A DNA stretch of 64,000 bases, taken from the NCBI RefSeq assembly GCF_013090115.1, contig NZ_JABFNN010000021.1, positions 62,001 to 126,000 of the forward strand, given 5' to 3'. The notes under the pieces were generated by a model. It was given only the letters and a program-made list of their open reading frames with translations, searched no databases and was not told the DNA's origin. This stretch comes from Flagellimonas amphidinii. Its GTDB lineage: Bacteria > Bacteroidota > Bacteroidia > Flavobacteriales > Flavobacteriaceae. A program made the position numbers and the translations under genes. Below are positions 17,331-27,550 of this stretch, piece after piece (within the stretch, counting starts at the first letter, position 1; every line of letters begins with the position of its first letter).

Positions 17331-19323
17331 ACCAAGGATTTTTAGAATCTTCTTTCTGCAAAAGAATATTTTCCTTTGAATACTCTTGTATCTCACTTTT
17401 TGTCAATTGATGTGACCATAAAACTCTTTTATCAGGATTTGCACCTGTACCTTGCGAATTGTATTCAGCATAGAACCCCTTGGTCTCAGCATCAACATTG
17501 GACCAGTTACCCCAACCCTTTGGGTTGATATGCACATCCATTTCACAATTCATAAAAACGGTTTTGGCAAAGGTCCGCCATGGCCTTCCCAAATAGGCAT
17601 CATTCACTTTGCCGTCTGCCACAAGTCGACAGTTTTTAAACACATAACCAAAGGATTGATGCTCTGGAGTGGAAGCCGCCGTAATATATGAGTTTGCCTT
17701 ACTAAGCAAATCACAGTTTTCAAACAAAACAGTGGCATTTCCGAAGATAAAATCTGTTGTGCCCTCTATATGGCAATTCTTAAAATACTGCACAAAACCC
17801 TCTCCAGATGTATAAACAGTATCTTGATTGCCCAAAAAATTACAATTCTCAAACTTGGCTCGATTGGCATTTACTCCTAATGCCAGCGCTTGACCAACCG
17901 GCCCAGCACTATTTTTAACAGTCAGATTTTTAGCGATAAAATCGTCGCCATCAACCTGCAAGGTAGCTGTATGGAATGTGCTATTTCTACCAAGATTGAT
18001 TTTATCAAAATAATCATCATAAATGATGATGGTGCTATCCTTATCCTCTCCAAAAAAAGAAACCTTTGGGTTCCAAGCATACACATGAACCTTCTCCCTA
18101 TAAATTCCTTTTTTGATTTGAATGATTACCCTCTCATAAGGAAATGCCTTTGTACTATTCAAGGCATCTTGTACGGTTGAAAAGTGTCCTGACCCATCTT
18201 GAGCAACGACAATTTTATACAAATCACTTTTGGGATGCTGTCGCTGTGCCCCCACTCTTTCTTTCCATTTTGGATATGCATCAATAATCCTTTGCGGTCT
18301 ATCTGTATACCACCGGTAACCTAATCTTCGCTCCTCGCCTATATCGTAAAGGCTTTCTTTTTTAATGCCATCCCTATCGCAGAAAAAGGGAGTATTGTCG
18401 TCAAGCTCCATAAATCTTCCCCAAATAGGTGGAGCGTCTTTGTCTTGGGATACTATTTTTGCGGTGAGTTTTCCATTTGCATCGTAACGCCGTTCCACCC
18501 TAGTGCCTTTGAGCTGGGCATCTTTGAACCAATTTATGCCAGCTTCAATTGATTTTACGATTCTAGGCGTTGGTTTTTCGATATCCATCAGCAATTCCAA
18601 TAAACTTGCTGATTCCATGCCGCTTAAACTTGGAAGTTCATAAGATCTGGCCTTGGCTGGAAGTAAAGTTTTCACGTCGTGTTGTGCACACCAACCTGTC
18701 AACTGCCCATCCTGTTTATATTGTGTGTTCAAAATGCAATTGATTCCTTTTTGAAAAGCCGCCGCCACTTTGCCTTTTCTCTCTAGATCTAAATCCAAAT
18801 TATTATAAGGAAATTCCTCTTTCATAATGGAATACAGCAATTTCATCACATTGGGCATTGCGTCATCATTATAGGTGATATGGCTGTAGTAACCATTTCT
18901 TAGAGGATAGAACTGTGGCCAACCTCCATTGACATATTGTGCTTCCAATATATAATTCAATCCTTTTACAAATGCATTTCTGTATTTTTTGTTGGGTTGA
19001 AAGGAATTCAATTTGGCCAAAAAATACATTTCTAATGTGGTAGCCCCGTTATCGATTGTAGCACCCAATGCTTTGGATTTTTCCTCCGTCAATTTTTGCG
19101 CCTGCTTTTCAGTCAGAGGCCGATGCATACTCTTGTTTTTGGGCCATCCACCAATATTCCTTTGGTATAACAGCACATTTTTTGCTATTTGTGTTGCCTG
19201 ATCACTTTGATACCATTCTGGACTACTTCCTTCAACAACATTTTCCCATGAATGGTCCAATAACTGGCCTTGTGCATAAAAACTGAACAGCGTAAAACAT
19301 ATAATCCATTTGTATATTTTCAT
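17320..19323 (-). CDS. Bifunctional pectate lyase (PL10) - pectin methylesterase (CE8) fusion
   Basis: A 667-residue secreted protein; ATG 19323 gives the signal peptide MKIYKWIICFTLFSFYAQG (a GTG precedes it). Residues of about 20-340 form a PL10 pectate lyase (LYQRNIGGWPKNKSM, IDNGATTLEM, YVNGGWPQFYPLRNGYYSHI, DDNTPFF). Residues of about 360-650 form a CE8 methylesterase beta-helix (VAQDGSGHFSTVQDAL, GIYREKVHV, QALALGVN) with catalytic Asp501 (QDTVY) and Asp524 (DFIFG) and the LGRPWR arginine. The esterase would create the unesterified homogalacturonan that the lyase needs. It lies 9 bp after the GH43 gene and overlaps the CE12 start. Confidence 0.93.
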   Translation of the reverse strand: MKIYKWIICFTLFSFYAQGQLLDHSWENVVEGSSPEWYQSDQATQIAKNVLLYQRNIGGWPKNKSMHRPLTEKQAQKLTEEKSKALGATIDNGATTLEMYFLAKLNSFQPNKKYRNAFVKGLNYILEAQYVNGGWPQFYPLRNGYYSHITYNDDAMPNVMKLLYSIMKEEFPYNNLDLDLERKGKVAAAFQKGINCILNTQYKQDGQLTGWCAQHDVKTLLPAKARSYELPSLSGMESASLLELLMDIEKPTPRIVKSIEAGINWFKDAQLKGTRVERRYDANGKLTAKIVSQDKDAPPIWGRFMELDDNTPFFCDRDGIKKESLYDIGEERRLGYRWYTDRPQRIIDAYPKWKERVGAQRQHPKSDLYKIVVAQDGSGHFSTVQDALNSTKAFPYERVIIQIKKGIYREKVHVYAWNPKVSFFGEDKDSTIIIYDDYFDKINLGRNSTFHTATLQVDGDDFIAKNLTVKNSAGPVGQALALGVNANRAKFENCNFLGNQDTVYTSGEGFVQYFKNCHIEGTTDFIFGNATVLFENCDLLSKANSYITAASTPEHQSFGYVFKNCRLVADGKVNDAYLGRPWRTFAKTVFMNCEMDVHINPKGWGNWSNVDAETKGFYAEYNSQGTGANPDKRVLWSHQLTKSEIQEYSKENILLQKEDSKNPWYER

Positions 19324-19332
19324 CACTACAAG

Positions 19333-20952
19333 TCAATTAAACCGAATATAATCTATGTCTAAACTCCCCGAATCGTTGGTAATTCCATCTCGCATAGCGA
19401 AAAAACCTATTTTGGCACCTATCCATTTACCCTCCCTTGCCATGAACATGTCACCTACTTGCTGGTATTTTTTTCCATTTGAACTGATATGAAAAGTACA
19501 CTTACCTCCAGAAGCAACTTTTATTCTTAAGTACTGTTCCTCTTTTGAAATTTTAACCTTCTCACCTACCACCTCTTTTCCACCTTGGTCAGCATTTTTA
19601 CAGACAACTAAAGCTGCATACAAATCGTCCACAGTTTTTTCAATCTGAAGATAGGCGTAGTCGCGACCCATAACCAAAAACCCTATTTTTTCTCCTTCTT
19701 CCTTAGCGGAGAATTTGATTTTTGATGTGGCAACAAAGGATTCAGATGGCCATTTTTGCAACAATAAATGTGGAGTGTCCCAAAGGCTAATATGTTCCTC
19801 AGGTTTTGGTTTGCAGTACAATCTAAAGTAGCCATTAGGCGTTGGAAAACCCCAATACAAACTGGGGTTGGCATGCCATTGCCATTGCAATCCCAATTTT
19901 GTTGTGTTGAATTCATCACTGTCCAAAGGCGTGGTAACTGGATATGCTTTACCCACATTTGGTTTTTTATGGGTCTCTACAGGCACTCCAATCGAATTTC
20001 CTTGGTCCTTACCAATAATGGGCCAATCATTTTTCCAAATCATAGGTTGTAGATGTACAATTCTACCGTAAGCGCCTTTATCCTGAAAGTGTACAAACCA
20101 ATCTTCTCCTGTAACTGTATCTACCCAAGCTCCTTGATGGGGGCCATTAATTGGGGTACTACCCTGTTCCATTACCGTTTTGGATTCATAGGGGCCCCAT
20201 ACATTTTTGGAGCGCAGAACTTGTTGCCACCCTGTTGACACACCACCAGCTGGAGCAAATAGGTAATAGTATCCATTTCGTTTGTAAAACTTAGGCCCTT
20301 CAATGGTGGGTTGGCTGCCATGACCGTCAAAAACCATCACATCATCATTAAAGGTTTGAGTTGCATCCGAAGCCATGGAACAAACCATTAAAATACTTTT
20401 TATTTGGGCTCTACTCCCTGCAAATGCATAAGCTAAATATGCTTTACCATCGTCATCCCATAGCGGAGTTGGGTCAATCAACCCTTTTCCTGCTTTAATC
20501 AGAATTGGTTTTGACCAATCTGCCCTCGGATTCTTGGTTTTAATCATATAGATACCGAAATCTGGGTCGGGATAGAAAATATAATATTCATCTTGATGAA
20601 AACGAATACAGGGAGCCCAAACCCCATTCCCGTGCTGGGGTTTATCAAACACTTCTTCAGGCACTTGTCGTTGCAACGCATAATTTACCAGTCGCCAATT
20701 GACCAAATCCTTGGAGTGTAAAATGGGTAACCCAGGGACACAATTGAACGAAGAAGCAGTCATAAAATAGTCTTCCCCTGCTCGAACCACATCTGGGTCG
20801 GAAAAATCCGAATGTATGATGGGATTGGTGTAAGTGCCATCACCATTATCTGCTTGCCAAACTTCCGACACAAAGGCTTTTTGAGGAAATGCAATAGAAA
20901 TCGACAAAAAACAAAAGCATATAGATTGGCAAATCCAACGTTTCGATATCAT
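19333..20952 (-). CDS. GH43 family glycosidase, secreted
   Basis: A 539-residue protein with a signal peptide (QSICFCFLSISIAFPQ). The five-bladed GH43 propeller starts at YTNPIIHSDFSDPDVVRAGEDYFM, where the Asp of SDPDV is the expected general base. LIDPTPLWDDDGKAYLAYA supplies the second Asp, and TIEGPKFYKRNGYYYLF the acid Glu. The C-terminal about 190 residues form the beta-sandwich common in GH43 xylosidase/arabinofuranosidase subfamilies. Within a pectin operon it most likely removes arabinose or another side-chain sugar; beta-xylosidase or galactanase-related action cannot be excluded. It lies 1 bp after the KdgD gene. Confidence 0.9.
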   Translation of the reverse strand: MISKRWICQSICFCFLSISIAFPQKAFVSEVWQADNGDGTYTNPIIHSDFSDPDVVRAGEDYFMTASSFNCVPGLPILHSKDLVNWRLVNYALQRQVPEEVFDKPQHGNGVWAPCIRFHQDEYYIFYPDPDFGIYMIKTKNPRADWSKPILIKAGKGLIDPTPLWDDDGKAYLAYAFAGSRAQIKSILMVCSMASDATQTFNDDVMVFDGHGSQPTIEGPKFYKRNGYYYLFAPAGGVSTGWQQVLRSKNVWGPYESKTVMEQGSTPINGPHQGAWVDTVTGEDWFVHFQDKGAYGRIVHLQPMIWKNDWPIIGKDQGNSIGVPVETHKKPNVGKAYPVTTPLDSDEFNTTKLGLQWQWHANPSLYWGFPTPNGYFRLYCKPKPEEHISLWDTPHLLLQKWPSESFVATSKIKFSAKEEGEKIGFLVMGRDYAYLQIEKTVDDLYAALVVCKNADQGGKEVVGEKVKISKEEQYLRIKVASGGKCTFHISSNGKKYQQVGDMFMAREGKWIGAKIGFFAMRDGITNDSGSLDIDYIRFN

Positions 20953-20953
20953 C

Positions 20954-21868
20954 TTACAGCAAGGTTTGTGCTTTTTCTATCATTTTTTTCAACTCTGCTT
21001 TTTCCGTTTTGGATGGCATTTCCAAGGGGGCACGGACATCTCCTGCAGGTTTTCCAATGATTTCTGCCCCAGCTTTTATCAAGCTTACGGCATAACCTGA
21101 TTTTTTGCTTCTCAACCTTACAAACGGTATGAAGAAATCTGAGATAATTTGATTTACCTTTTCTTGATTGCCCGCCCTTAAAGCTTCGTAATAGGCAATT
21201 GCCATTTCTGGCACAAAATTGAAAACCGCCGAAGAATAGGTATTGACCCCAATGGACAAGTATGCTTCTGATATAATTTCTGCGGTGGGCACACCTCCGA
21301 TATAAACCAAACGATCACCTACTGTTTTGATGGTTTCATTTAAATCCTGCATGTTTCCAGTTCCATCTTTTAGTGCAATGAGATTAGGGCAAACATCAGC
21401 CAATTCTTTAATCTCATCGGCACCAAGAATTCCATTTGCACGATTGTAATAGATGACGGGTAACCGAGTACTTTGCATAATTGCTTTGGCATAGCTCACA
21501 ACTCCACTTTTGGGACATCCTGTTAAATAAGGCGGCATTAATAATAGACCATCAATTCCAGATTCTTCAGCCAATTTTGCAAATTCAATGGCTTCTGGAA
21601 TACTTCTACCAACACTTGAAATTACCGGTGCCTTACCCTCTACAGTTTTAGCTGCAATAGATATAATTTGCTGATACTCTCCTTTGGACAAGGAAAAAAA
21701 CTCGCCTGTACCACCAGCAACAAATAGCGCGGATATTTGATGCTCTAAAAACCAATTTACCCTGTCTTCAAAAGTCGAAGGATTAAAATTTCCTTTATCA
21801 TCCATATCAGTGATTGGAAATGATAATAATCCATCACCTAATGCTTGTTTAATTTTTTCAAATTCCAT
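20954..21868 (-). CDS. kdgD: 5-dehydro-4-deoxyglucarate dehydratase
   Basis: A 304-residue DapA/NanA-superfamily barrel that matches KdgD, which dehydrates and decarboxylates 5-keto-4-deoxyglucarate to 2,5-dioxopentanoate. Family hallmarks are LLSFPITDMD near the N-terminus, AGGTGEFFSLS, PVIYYNRAN and the Schiff-base lysine Lys167 in ALKDGTGN. The C-terminus keeps VRLRSKKSGYAVSLIKAGAEIIGKP, typical of KdgD rather than DapA. It is cytoplasmic. It follows GarD, which makes its substrate from galactarate. The next enzyme, a 2,5-dioxopentanoate dehydrogenase, is not in the window. Confidence 0.9.
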   Translation of the reverse strand: MEFEKIKQALGDGLLSFPITDMDDKGNFNPSTFEDRVNWFLEHQISALFVAGGTGEFFSLSKGEYQQIISIAAKTVEGKAPVISSVGRSIPEAIEFAKLAEESGIDGLLLMPPYLTGCPKSGVVSYAKAIMQSTRLPVIYYNRANGILGADEIKELADVCPNLIALKDGTGNMQDLNETIKTVGDRLVYIGGVPTAEIISEAYLSIGVNTYSSAVFNFVPEMAIAYYEALRAGNQEKVNQIISDFFIPFVRLRSKKSGYAVSLIKAGAEIIGKPAGDVRAPLEMPSKTEKAELKKMIEKAQTLL

Positions 21869-21887
21869 ATGCTTTGATTGATTTAAT

Positions 21888-23411
21888 TTAAGTTAAAGGA
21901 CCAGGATTGAACAATACCAAATCATTGTGAATCCCTAGTTTATCACATGCCACTTTAGTTTTTCCACTGGCCACATCCAAAATATGATGGAAAAGATCCC
22001 ATCCTCGTTCTTCTATACTTTTATCCCCTGTTGCAATTACTCCTGCATCAAAATCGATTAAATCGTGCCAACGTTCACTAATTGCAGTATTGGAGCTGAC
22101 TTTAATTACGGGCACTATCGAAAGTCCGTAGGGTGTTCCCCTTCCGGTCATAAAAACATGTACATTCATTCCCGCTGCCAATTGAAGGGTACCACAAACA
22201 AAATCGCCAGCGGGCGTAGCTGCAAAATTGAGGCCCTTCATTTTCAGTTTGCCCCCGGGAGGTATAACATCCACAATGGGACTTGTTCCCGATTTAACAA
22301 CAGAACCAAGGGACTTCTCCACAATGGTGCTCAGACCTCCTCTTTTGTTACCAGGGGTTGTATTTGCGCTACGGTCAACATTTCCATTGGCCAAATAGTC
22401 ATCATACCATTTCATTTCATTTAGCAAAGCATGGGCAACTTCAGGAGAACCGGTTCTGGGCACCAACAAATGAACAGCATCACGCACCTCAGTTACTTCT
22501 GAGAACATAACACTACCCCCTGCCCTCACTATAAGGTCTGATGCAAAACCAGCCACAGGATTGGCTGTTATTCCAGAAAAAGCATCACTTCCGCCACATT
22601 GCATGCCCACTACTAAATCTGAAGCAGGACATACTTCCCTTTTTCGGGCATTAAGTTTTTTCAGGTGACCTTCGGCCATTTGCAATACGTTGCCAACCAT
22701 GTCCGAAAAACCATGATTTTCTTCATCCTGCATGTAGAAAATATCATTGGAATTCTGCTTGTCACCAATAAGTTTTTCAGGTCTTAACTTTTCACAACCC
22801 AGTCCCAAAACCATAATTTCGCCTCCAAAATTTGGATTTTGCGCTATATTTTGAATGGTTCTTATGGGAATAATTGCAGCTGGCGCATCAATGGCCACAC
22901 CACAACCATAAGAATGTGTAAGCCCGACCACATCATCCACATTAGGGTAGTTGGGCAACAATTCTTCTCTGATTTTTTTCACCACATATTCGGTAAGCCC
23001 AGCCACACATTGAACACTTGTGGTTATTCCGAGGACATTTTTTGTTCCTACGGAACCATCTTCATTTCTATAACCCAAAAATGTATAGCCCTCCAACTTT
23101 TCCATTGATGGAAATGAATTTTGTTTTATGGGAATTGAGTCCAGGTTTGGAGGTTCTACCAGTTCAATGCTCAACTCATTGACCCATTCACCTATCTGAA
23201 TGTCTTTTTGTGCATTCCCTATGGGTTGCCCATATCTAATAATACCTTCCCCTTTTTTTATAGGTTTTAAGGCAACCTTATGTCCCATGGGAATATTTTC
23301 CTGCAGTACAATTCCTTTTATTACTTCCGAGCCTTTTTTAAGCCCTTGGACATCTACGACCACAGCAACATTATCTTTTGGATTGGATTGTATGACAATA
23401 TTCTTTTTCAT
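21888..23411 (-). CDS. garD: Galactarate dehydratase (UxaA/GarD family)
   Basis: A 507-residue UxaA/GarD-type dehydratase. ATG 23411 gives [19 protein letters not shown], the normal family N-terminus with its SAF domain; the longer frame to 23549 overlaps the permease gene and is not real. Segments [56 protein letters not shown] and [13 protein letters not shown] fit GarD. The conserved cysteines of the GCG and CGGSD segments probably bind metal. It converts galactarate to 5-keto-4-deoxyglucarate, the substrate of KdgD encoded 19 bp downstream. It is paralogous to the UxaA at 37985. Altronate dehydratase activity is the main alternative, but KdgD next door supports GarD. Confidence 0.85.
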   Translation of the reverse strand: MKKNIVIQSNPKDNVAVVVDVQGLKKGSEVIKGIVLQENIPMGHKVALKPIKKGEGIIRYGQPIGNAQKDIQIGEWVNELSIELVEPPNLDSIPIKQNSFPSMEKLEGYTFLGYRNEDGSVGTKNVLGITTSVQCVAGLTEYVVKKIREELLPNYPNVDDVVGLTHSYGCGVAIDAPAAIIPIRTIQNIAQNPNFGGEIMVLGLGCEKLRPEKLIGDKQNSNDIFYMQDEENHGFSDMVGNVLQMAEGHLKKLNARKREVCPASDLVVGMQCGGSDAFSGITANPVAGFASDLIVRAGGSVMFSEVTEVRDAVHLLVPRTGSPEVAHALLNEMKWYDDYLANGNVDRSANTTPGNKRGGLSTIVEKSLGSVVKSGTSPIVDVIPPGGKLKMKGLNFAATPAGDFVCGTLQLAAGMNVHVFMTGRGTPYGLSIVPVIKVSSNTAISERWHDLIDFDAGVIATGDKSIEERGWDLFHHILDVASGKTKVACDKLGIHNDLVLFNPGPLT

Positions 23412-23416
23412 AGACT

Positions 23417-24847
23417 CTAAACAAAAGGGAACAAACTGGATAATATCATCACCGCAATTAAACCGGAAACACCCATTACCATCAACAGAAAGGAAAAATG
23501 CTTGATTGTCTCCTTTTCTTGCATACCACTCATTTTTGTAATGATCCAAAAAGCACTATCATTCATCCAAGCAAAAATTTTGGAACCACAACCAATGGCC
23601 AATGCCAAATACACCGGATGAAAGGATAAATTGGCTTCTGCCAATCCACTCATCACCCCTATGGCAGTAACCATAGCCACTGTTGCCGAGCCTTGTGCTG
23701 TTCGTACAACCGCAGTAATGATAAAGGCCAACGGCAAAACTGCCATTTGATAATTTGATGCCAATTCGCCCACACGAATTCCAATGCCAGTTTGTTGTAA
23801 CATTTGCCCAAATGCACCTCCCGCAGAGGTAATCAGGATAATCATTCCTGCACTGCTCAAGGCTTCAAAAATGAATTTTTTGAATTGGTCCGAATCCTTC
23901 AATCTAGACCATAATAAAATCATGGCCAATATGCTTGAAATCACCAAAGCCATATTGGCATCTCCGAAGGTTGAGAAGAACTTACCCACCTGAAGCTGAA
24001 AATCTGAAGGAGTCCCTGTGTCTTTCAACCACATAGTACTAAATGTATTCCCGGTTATCAGCAAAAGTGGAAGTATTACAGGAAGCAGGGAAAAACCCAA
24101 TGAAGGTAATTGTGTTTTTTTCTTATCTGAAAATTGTTGCAAGTCCTTAATGGAAATATCTGGGGTATCCCGCATGGGCAAATCCCACCTTTTATTGGCC
24201 CAAAGGGCATAGAGATAGCCACAGCATACCGTTATGGAACCTACCACTAATCCCCCAACGATCATAGCCCCTAAATCAATTCCTAATTCTTCTCCTACAA
24301 ACAAAGGTCCAGGCGTGGGCGGAATCAGGGAATGGGCCATGACACCACCTGCAATGACCGTCATTAAATACAATCCGAATTTTCTGGGGCTACGGACCCC
24401 TATCGATTTCACCAAAGGAATCATCAAGTAGAAAACTGTATCAAAAAAAACAGGGATTGCCAGTGTAAAGCTTCCTGATAATAAGGCCAGGGAAGAACCT
24501 TTTTTTCCAAACAAACCCAACAACGCCCGAATGATACGTTCTGCACCACCGCTTCGCATTAGTGCGGTTCCTATTATGGAAGCCAATGCAATTAGAATAC
24601 CCACCTTTGCACTTGTGCTACCAAAAGCTGCCGCCAGTCGCTTACCCAAACTCATATTAATCATGGCCTGCGTCTCCTCTGCACCCATGCCCTTGTGCTC
24701 CGCATAAGCGGCTATCAATTCCGGTGATGTTAAAAGTGCCGTTACCAATGCCGCAAAAAGTAAGGAGACAGCTGCATGGAGCTTTAATCTAATGATGCAG
24801 AACAGTACCGTGACAGTACCTATTAAAATGATGATTAAAGGGTCCAT
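23417..24847 (-). CDS. GntP family permease
   Basis: A 476-residue polytopic membrane protein of the gluconate:H+ symporter GntP family, with about 12 hydrophobic segments. Typical segments are [76 protein letters not shown] and [17 protein letters not shown] (given in order, each within one helix or loop). The family imports gluconate and related sugar acids. Its position 5 bp before garD suggests galactarate, galacturonate or a related aldarate/uronate as substrate; that is inference. Confidence 0.9.
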   Translation of the reverse strand: MDPLIIILIGTVTVLFCIIRLKLHAAVSLLFAALVTALLTSPELIAAYAEHKGMGAEETQAMINMSLGKRLAAAFGSTSAKVGILIALASIIGTALMRSGGAERIIRALLGLFGKKGSSLALLSGSFTLAIPVFFDTVFYLMIPLVKSIGVRSPRKFGLYLMTVIAGGVMAHSLIPPTPGPLFVGEELGIDLGAMIVGGLVVGSITVCCGYLYALWANKRWDLPMRDTPDISIKDLQQFSDKKKTQLPSLGFSLLPVILPLLLITGNTFSTMWLKDTGTPSDFQLQVGKFFSTFGDANMALVISSILAMILLWSRLKDSDQFKKFIFEALSSAGMIILITSAGGAFGQMLQQTGIGIRVGELASNYQMAVLPLAFIITAVVRTAQGSATVAMVTAIGVMSGLAEANLSFHPVYLALAIGCGSKIFAWMNDSAFWIITKMSGMQEKETIKHFSFLLMVMGVSGLIAVMILSSLFPFV

Positions 24848-24858
24848 GTTAAACTACT

Positions 24859-26484
24859 TTAATTAGGTCCATTTTTTTCTTTGACTTTGGTAATTCGCAA
24901 AGCGATAAAAGGAGTGTAAGGCAACAAAACCCTTTTCATCTCTTTGTCAACCATCTGATATCGACCGGCCGATTTAGTTTCGAACTGACCTGGCACTTCG
25001 GTGATGGTCATGTTCCAGGCATCTATTATTTCTACTTTGAATTGCTCTCCCTCTTTCAATTTTTTGAGGTCGCCATTCTTTTTGGGCAAGGAAAAAGTCC
25101 ATTCTTCCTGTAGCTTCTCCCCAAAATAGATAAGGTAATATCCATTTCCTGCCGAAGCGGTAACCAAATCCCGACTGATATCCGACATAAATAAAGGTCC
25201 TTGTCCTGCTTCCATTAGTTCCTTTAAAAACTTGATGCGCTTCCAGCTTTCTCCAACAAGTGTTCCTCCGTTTGACCAGACCACATTATCTTCCTTACCA
25301 TGGTCGTATACTTCTCCATGCGTCACATAACCTCCGGCAATTATTCCATTCCAAAATAAATGGGTCAATTTCTGCGGACTCAATCTGCCCCATCTTGAGG
25401 AAAGGTTACCTTCATACCCTACCTCATCCAAAAGAATAGGTTTTTTGTAGATATTTCTTAAGGTTGCAGCACCAAAAGAAGTCAGCACCGGTGCTTCATC
25501 CTGGATACTGACATGGGTTAATTCTGGCATCATGTAATTGTAATAGACCGCGGTTGGCCCATGTATGGAACATAAATGACCATATGGGTCATTTTTAACT
25601 GTGGTGCGAATCAAATCATCCCAATCGGCCACACTTTTTTCTTTCAAATATCCCCATTCGTTGGCCAAGGACCACCATACATTTTTGAAAGATGAAATAC
25701 GGGCCGTTACATATTCCAGATAGCGTACATCCATGTCATGCGGCATTTCATCAAACCCCCATCTGTTTTCGTCATAGGGGTGAAATAGAATTAAGTCTGC
25801 CTGCGTTCCAATGGAATCCAATTCATATATTCTTTGCTCTAAATTTTGAAAGAACGTTGGATTGAACTCTTCAAAATCCCATTCGTAGCGTTCTTTTCCT
25901 GCTTTGTTCGAATGCATCTTTTTTAATTTAAAAGGATACATTACTGGTTCTTTTATTGTGCTTCCATAGGCCTTGGGCAATACACACATACGAACCTTGT
26001 TGAAACCCGCTTTTTGGATATTCTCCAACGTCAACTTTCGAAGTTTCTCATCCATATGTGTCCACGCATATAATGTGGTTCCAAATGGGTAATAGTAATC
26101 GCCATTTTCATATTTAAAATGGTACGTATCGGCAACTTTTAGCATTCCTTGGTTTTTTCCAGAAGCAGCGACACAGATAAAATTGCCTTGCTGGTTATCC
26201 ATTTCAGGAATATTACTGGTGGTTTTATAAGTCCAGATACCTTCCCATTGGGGCATAAACCTTATTTTGAAATTGGAATCTCCATCATAAAAACCATGTA
26301 CCGTAAATGTTGTGTCTGGATTGGTAAAAGTTGCTGTAAGTTTTATATCGGTGAATGGATTCACCTTAGGGTTATACTGAAAAGTTTTTTCAAAACGATG
26401 CCATTTTTGAACCTGCACCTGCGAAATTAGCACTCCCAGATTGGTCAATAGCAATGCAAAAAATATCCAAATCCTCATCTTCAT
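24859..26484 (-). CDS. DUF5060/DUF5605 glycoside hydrolase-like protein
   Basis: A 541-residue secreted protein (signal ends near GVLISQ). An N-terminal DUF5060 beta-sandwich of about 85 residues (WHRFEKTFQYN, VHGFYDGDSNFKIRF, PQWEGIWTYKT) precedes a TIM-barrel related to GH140/DUF4038 (YYPFGTTLYAWTHM, FNKVRMCVLPKAYG). Candidate acid/base and nucleophile glutamates are in WWSLANEWGY and ILLDEVGYEG. A C-terminal DUF5605-type strand domain follows (GYYLIYFGEKL). This fits a clan GH-A retaining glycosidase, but the linkage is unknown; GH140 members cleave apiose in rhamnogalacturonan II. The start overlaps the stop of the Gfo/Idh gene by ATGA. Confidence 0.82.
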   Translation of the reverse strand: MKMRIWIFFALLLTNLGVLISQVQVQKWHRFEKTFQYNPKVNPFTDIKLTATFTNPDTTFTVHGFYDGDSNFKIRFMPQWEGIWTYKTTSNIPEMDNQQGNFICVAASGKNQGMLKVADTYHFKYENGDYYYPFGTTLYAWTHMDEKLRKLTLENIQKAGFNKVRMCVLPKAYGSTIKEPVMYPFKLKKMHSNKAGKERYEWDFEEFNPTFFQNLEQRIYELDSIGTQADLILFHPYDENRWGFDEMPHDMDVRYLEYVTARISSFKNVWWSLANEWGYLKEKSVADWDDLIRTTVKNDPYGHLCSIHGPTAVYYNYMMPELTHVSIQDEAPVLTSFGAATLRNIYKKPILLDEVGYEGNLSSRWGRLSPQKLTHLFWNGIIAGGYVTHGEVYDHGKEDNVVWSNGGTLVGESWKRIKFLKELMEAGQGPLFMSDISRDLVTASAGNGYYLIYFGEKLQEEWTFSLPKKNGDLKKLKEGEQFKVEIIDAWNMTITEVPGQFETKSAGRYQMVDKEMKRVLLPYTPFIALRITKVKEKNGPN

Positions 26485-27524
26485 AAATCCACTATCCTTC
26501 TTTCTTCTTTACTTTTATAGGCGGCTTCAATTATTGTGATGATGTTCTTAGCTTCCTCAGCTAAAACCGGTAAAGAACCATTGTTTCTGATGGCTTCATA
26601 GATTCCATCATAATAGGCCATGTAGTTCCCCGATTCTGAAGGAATGTGTTTTCTAAAAACTGCTCCATTCAACTCAGTATGTAATAGTCCTTGCTCCTTT
26701 TTGGGTTCAATACCATAAGACAAATCATTGGGTAAAATCCCTTTTTGTAGTTGACCTTCTTGCACGTCTGCCCTACTTTTCAAAAAAGAGCCTTTGGTGC
26801 CATGTAAAATAAAGCCTGGCAAGGCTTCTCTTACGTAGTAACTTGATTTTAGGGCAACCCTGAATGATCCATAAAACAGTTTCACATCAAAAAAATCCAT
26901 GACTTTTGAGGTCGGCCGATACATATCAGTATCGGCAAAAACAGCTTTGGGCATACCGAACAATTGTATGGCTTGATCAATAATATGTGATCCCAAATCA
27001 TAAAGACTGCCAACAGCTGGGGTTGGAATCTCTTTATGAACCTTGTAGCTCAACGATGTATCATAACGGTCGTAATGTAGCTCAACATCCCTGATTTCAC
27101 CCAGCAATCCTTCTTCCAAAACGTTTTTCACCGTCTTAAAGTCGCTATCCCATCTTCTGTTATGAAAAACAGAAAGCTTTAGATTCTTTTCATTGGCCAA
27201 ATCAATCAACTCTTGAGCTTCAGCCGTAGTAGCTGTAAAAGGTTTTTCAACTACAAGATGTTTACCAGCTTCAATTACTTTTTTTGCAAAATCATAGTGG
27301 GTAACGCTTGGTGTATTTACCACTACCAGCTCAATGTTGTCATCCTCCAGCAATTCTTCCAGAGTCCTAAAAGTCTTAACCGATGGATATTTTTTAACCG
27401 CTTCATTTTTTGTCCGTTCCCATACCCCATAAAAGGAAAAATTGGGGTTGAGTTCCAAAAAGGGAGCATGGAAGACATAACCGCTCATTCCATAAGAACA
27501 TAAAGCTGTTTTAATTGGTTTCAT
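26481..27524 (-). CDS. Cytoplasmic Gfo/Idh/MocA family oxidoreductase
   Basis: A 347-residue NAD(P)-dependent sugar oxidoreductase without a signal peptide. The N-terminus TALCSYGMSGYVFHAPFL is the variant Rossmann motif of the YdgJ/scyllo-inositol dehydrogenase-like branch. Other family marks are VVNTPSVTHYDFAKKVIEAGKHL, the VEKPF motif and SVFHNRRWDSDF. It overlaps the downstream DUF5060 gene by 4 bp and follows the first GH105 gene by 26 bp. The substrate is probably a pectin-derived sugar or sugar acid; the sequence does not say which. It is different from the Tat-exported member at 12216. Confidence 0.88.
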   Translation of the reverse strand: MKPIKTALCSYGMSGYVFHAPFLELNPNFSFYGVWERTKNEAVKKYPSVKTFRTLEELLEDDNIELVVVNTPSVTHYDFAKKVIEAGKHLVVEKPFTATTAEAQELIDLANEKNLKLSVFHNRRWDSDFKTVKNVLEEGLLGEIRDVELHYDRYDTSLSYKVHKEIPTPAVGSLYDLGSHIIDQAIQLFGMPKAVFADTDMYRPTSKVMDFFDVKLFYGSFRVALKSSYYVREALPGFILHGTKGSFLKSRADVQEGQLQKGILPNDLSYGIEPKKEQGLLHTELNGAVFRKHIPSESGNYMAYYDGIYEAIRNNGSLPVLAEEAKNIITIIEAAYKSKEERRIVDL

Positions 27525-27550
27525 TCCAGATTTTGATTGATTTAAATTCC

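Noticed and set aside
22051..22063. AATCGATT inside the garD gene, similar to the LacI core
   Set aside because: Only the inner bases match, the flanks do not, and it is in coding sequence.
23412..23549. N-terminal extension of the galactarate dehydratase
   Set aside because: It overlaps the end of the GntP permease gene and lacks the family N-terminus; ATG 23411 fits the family.
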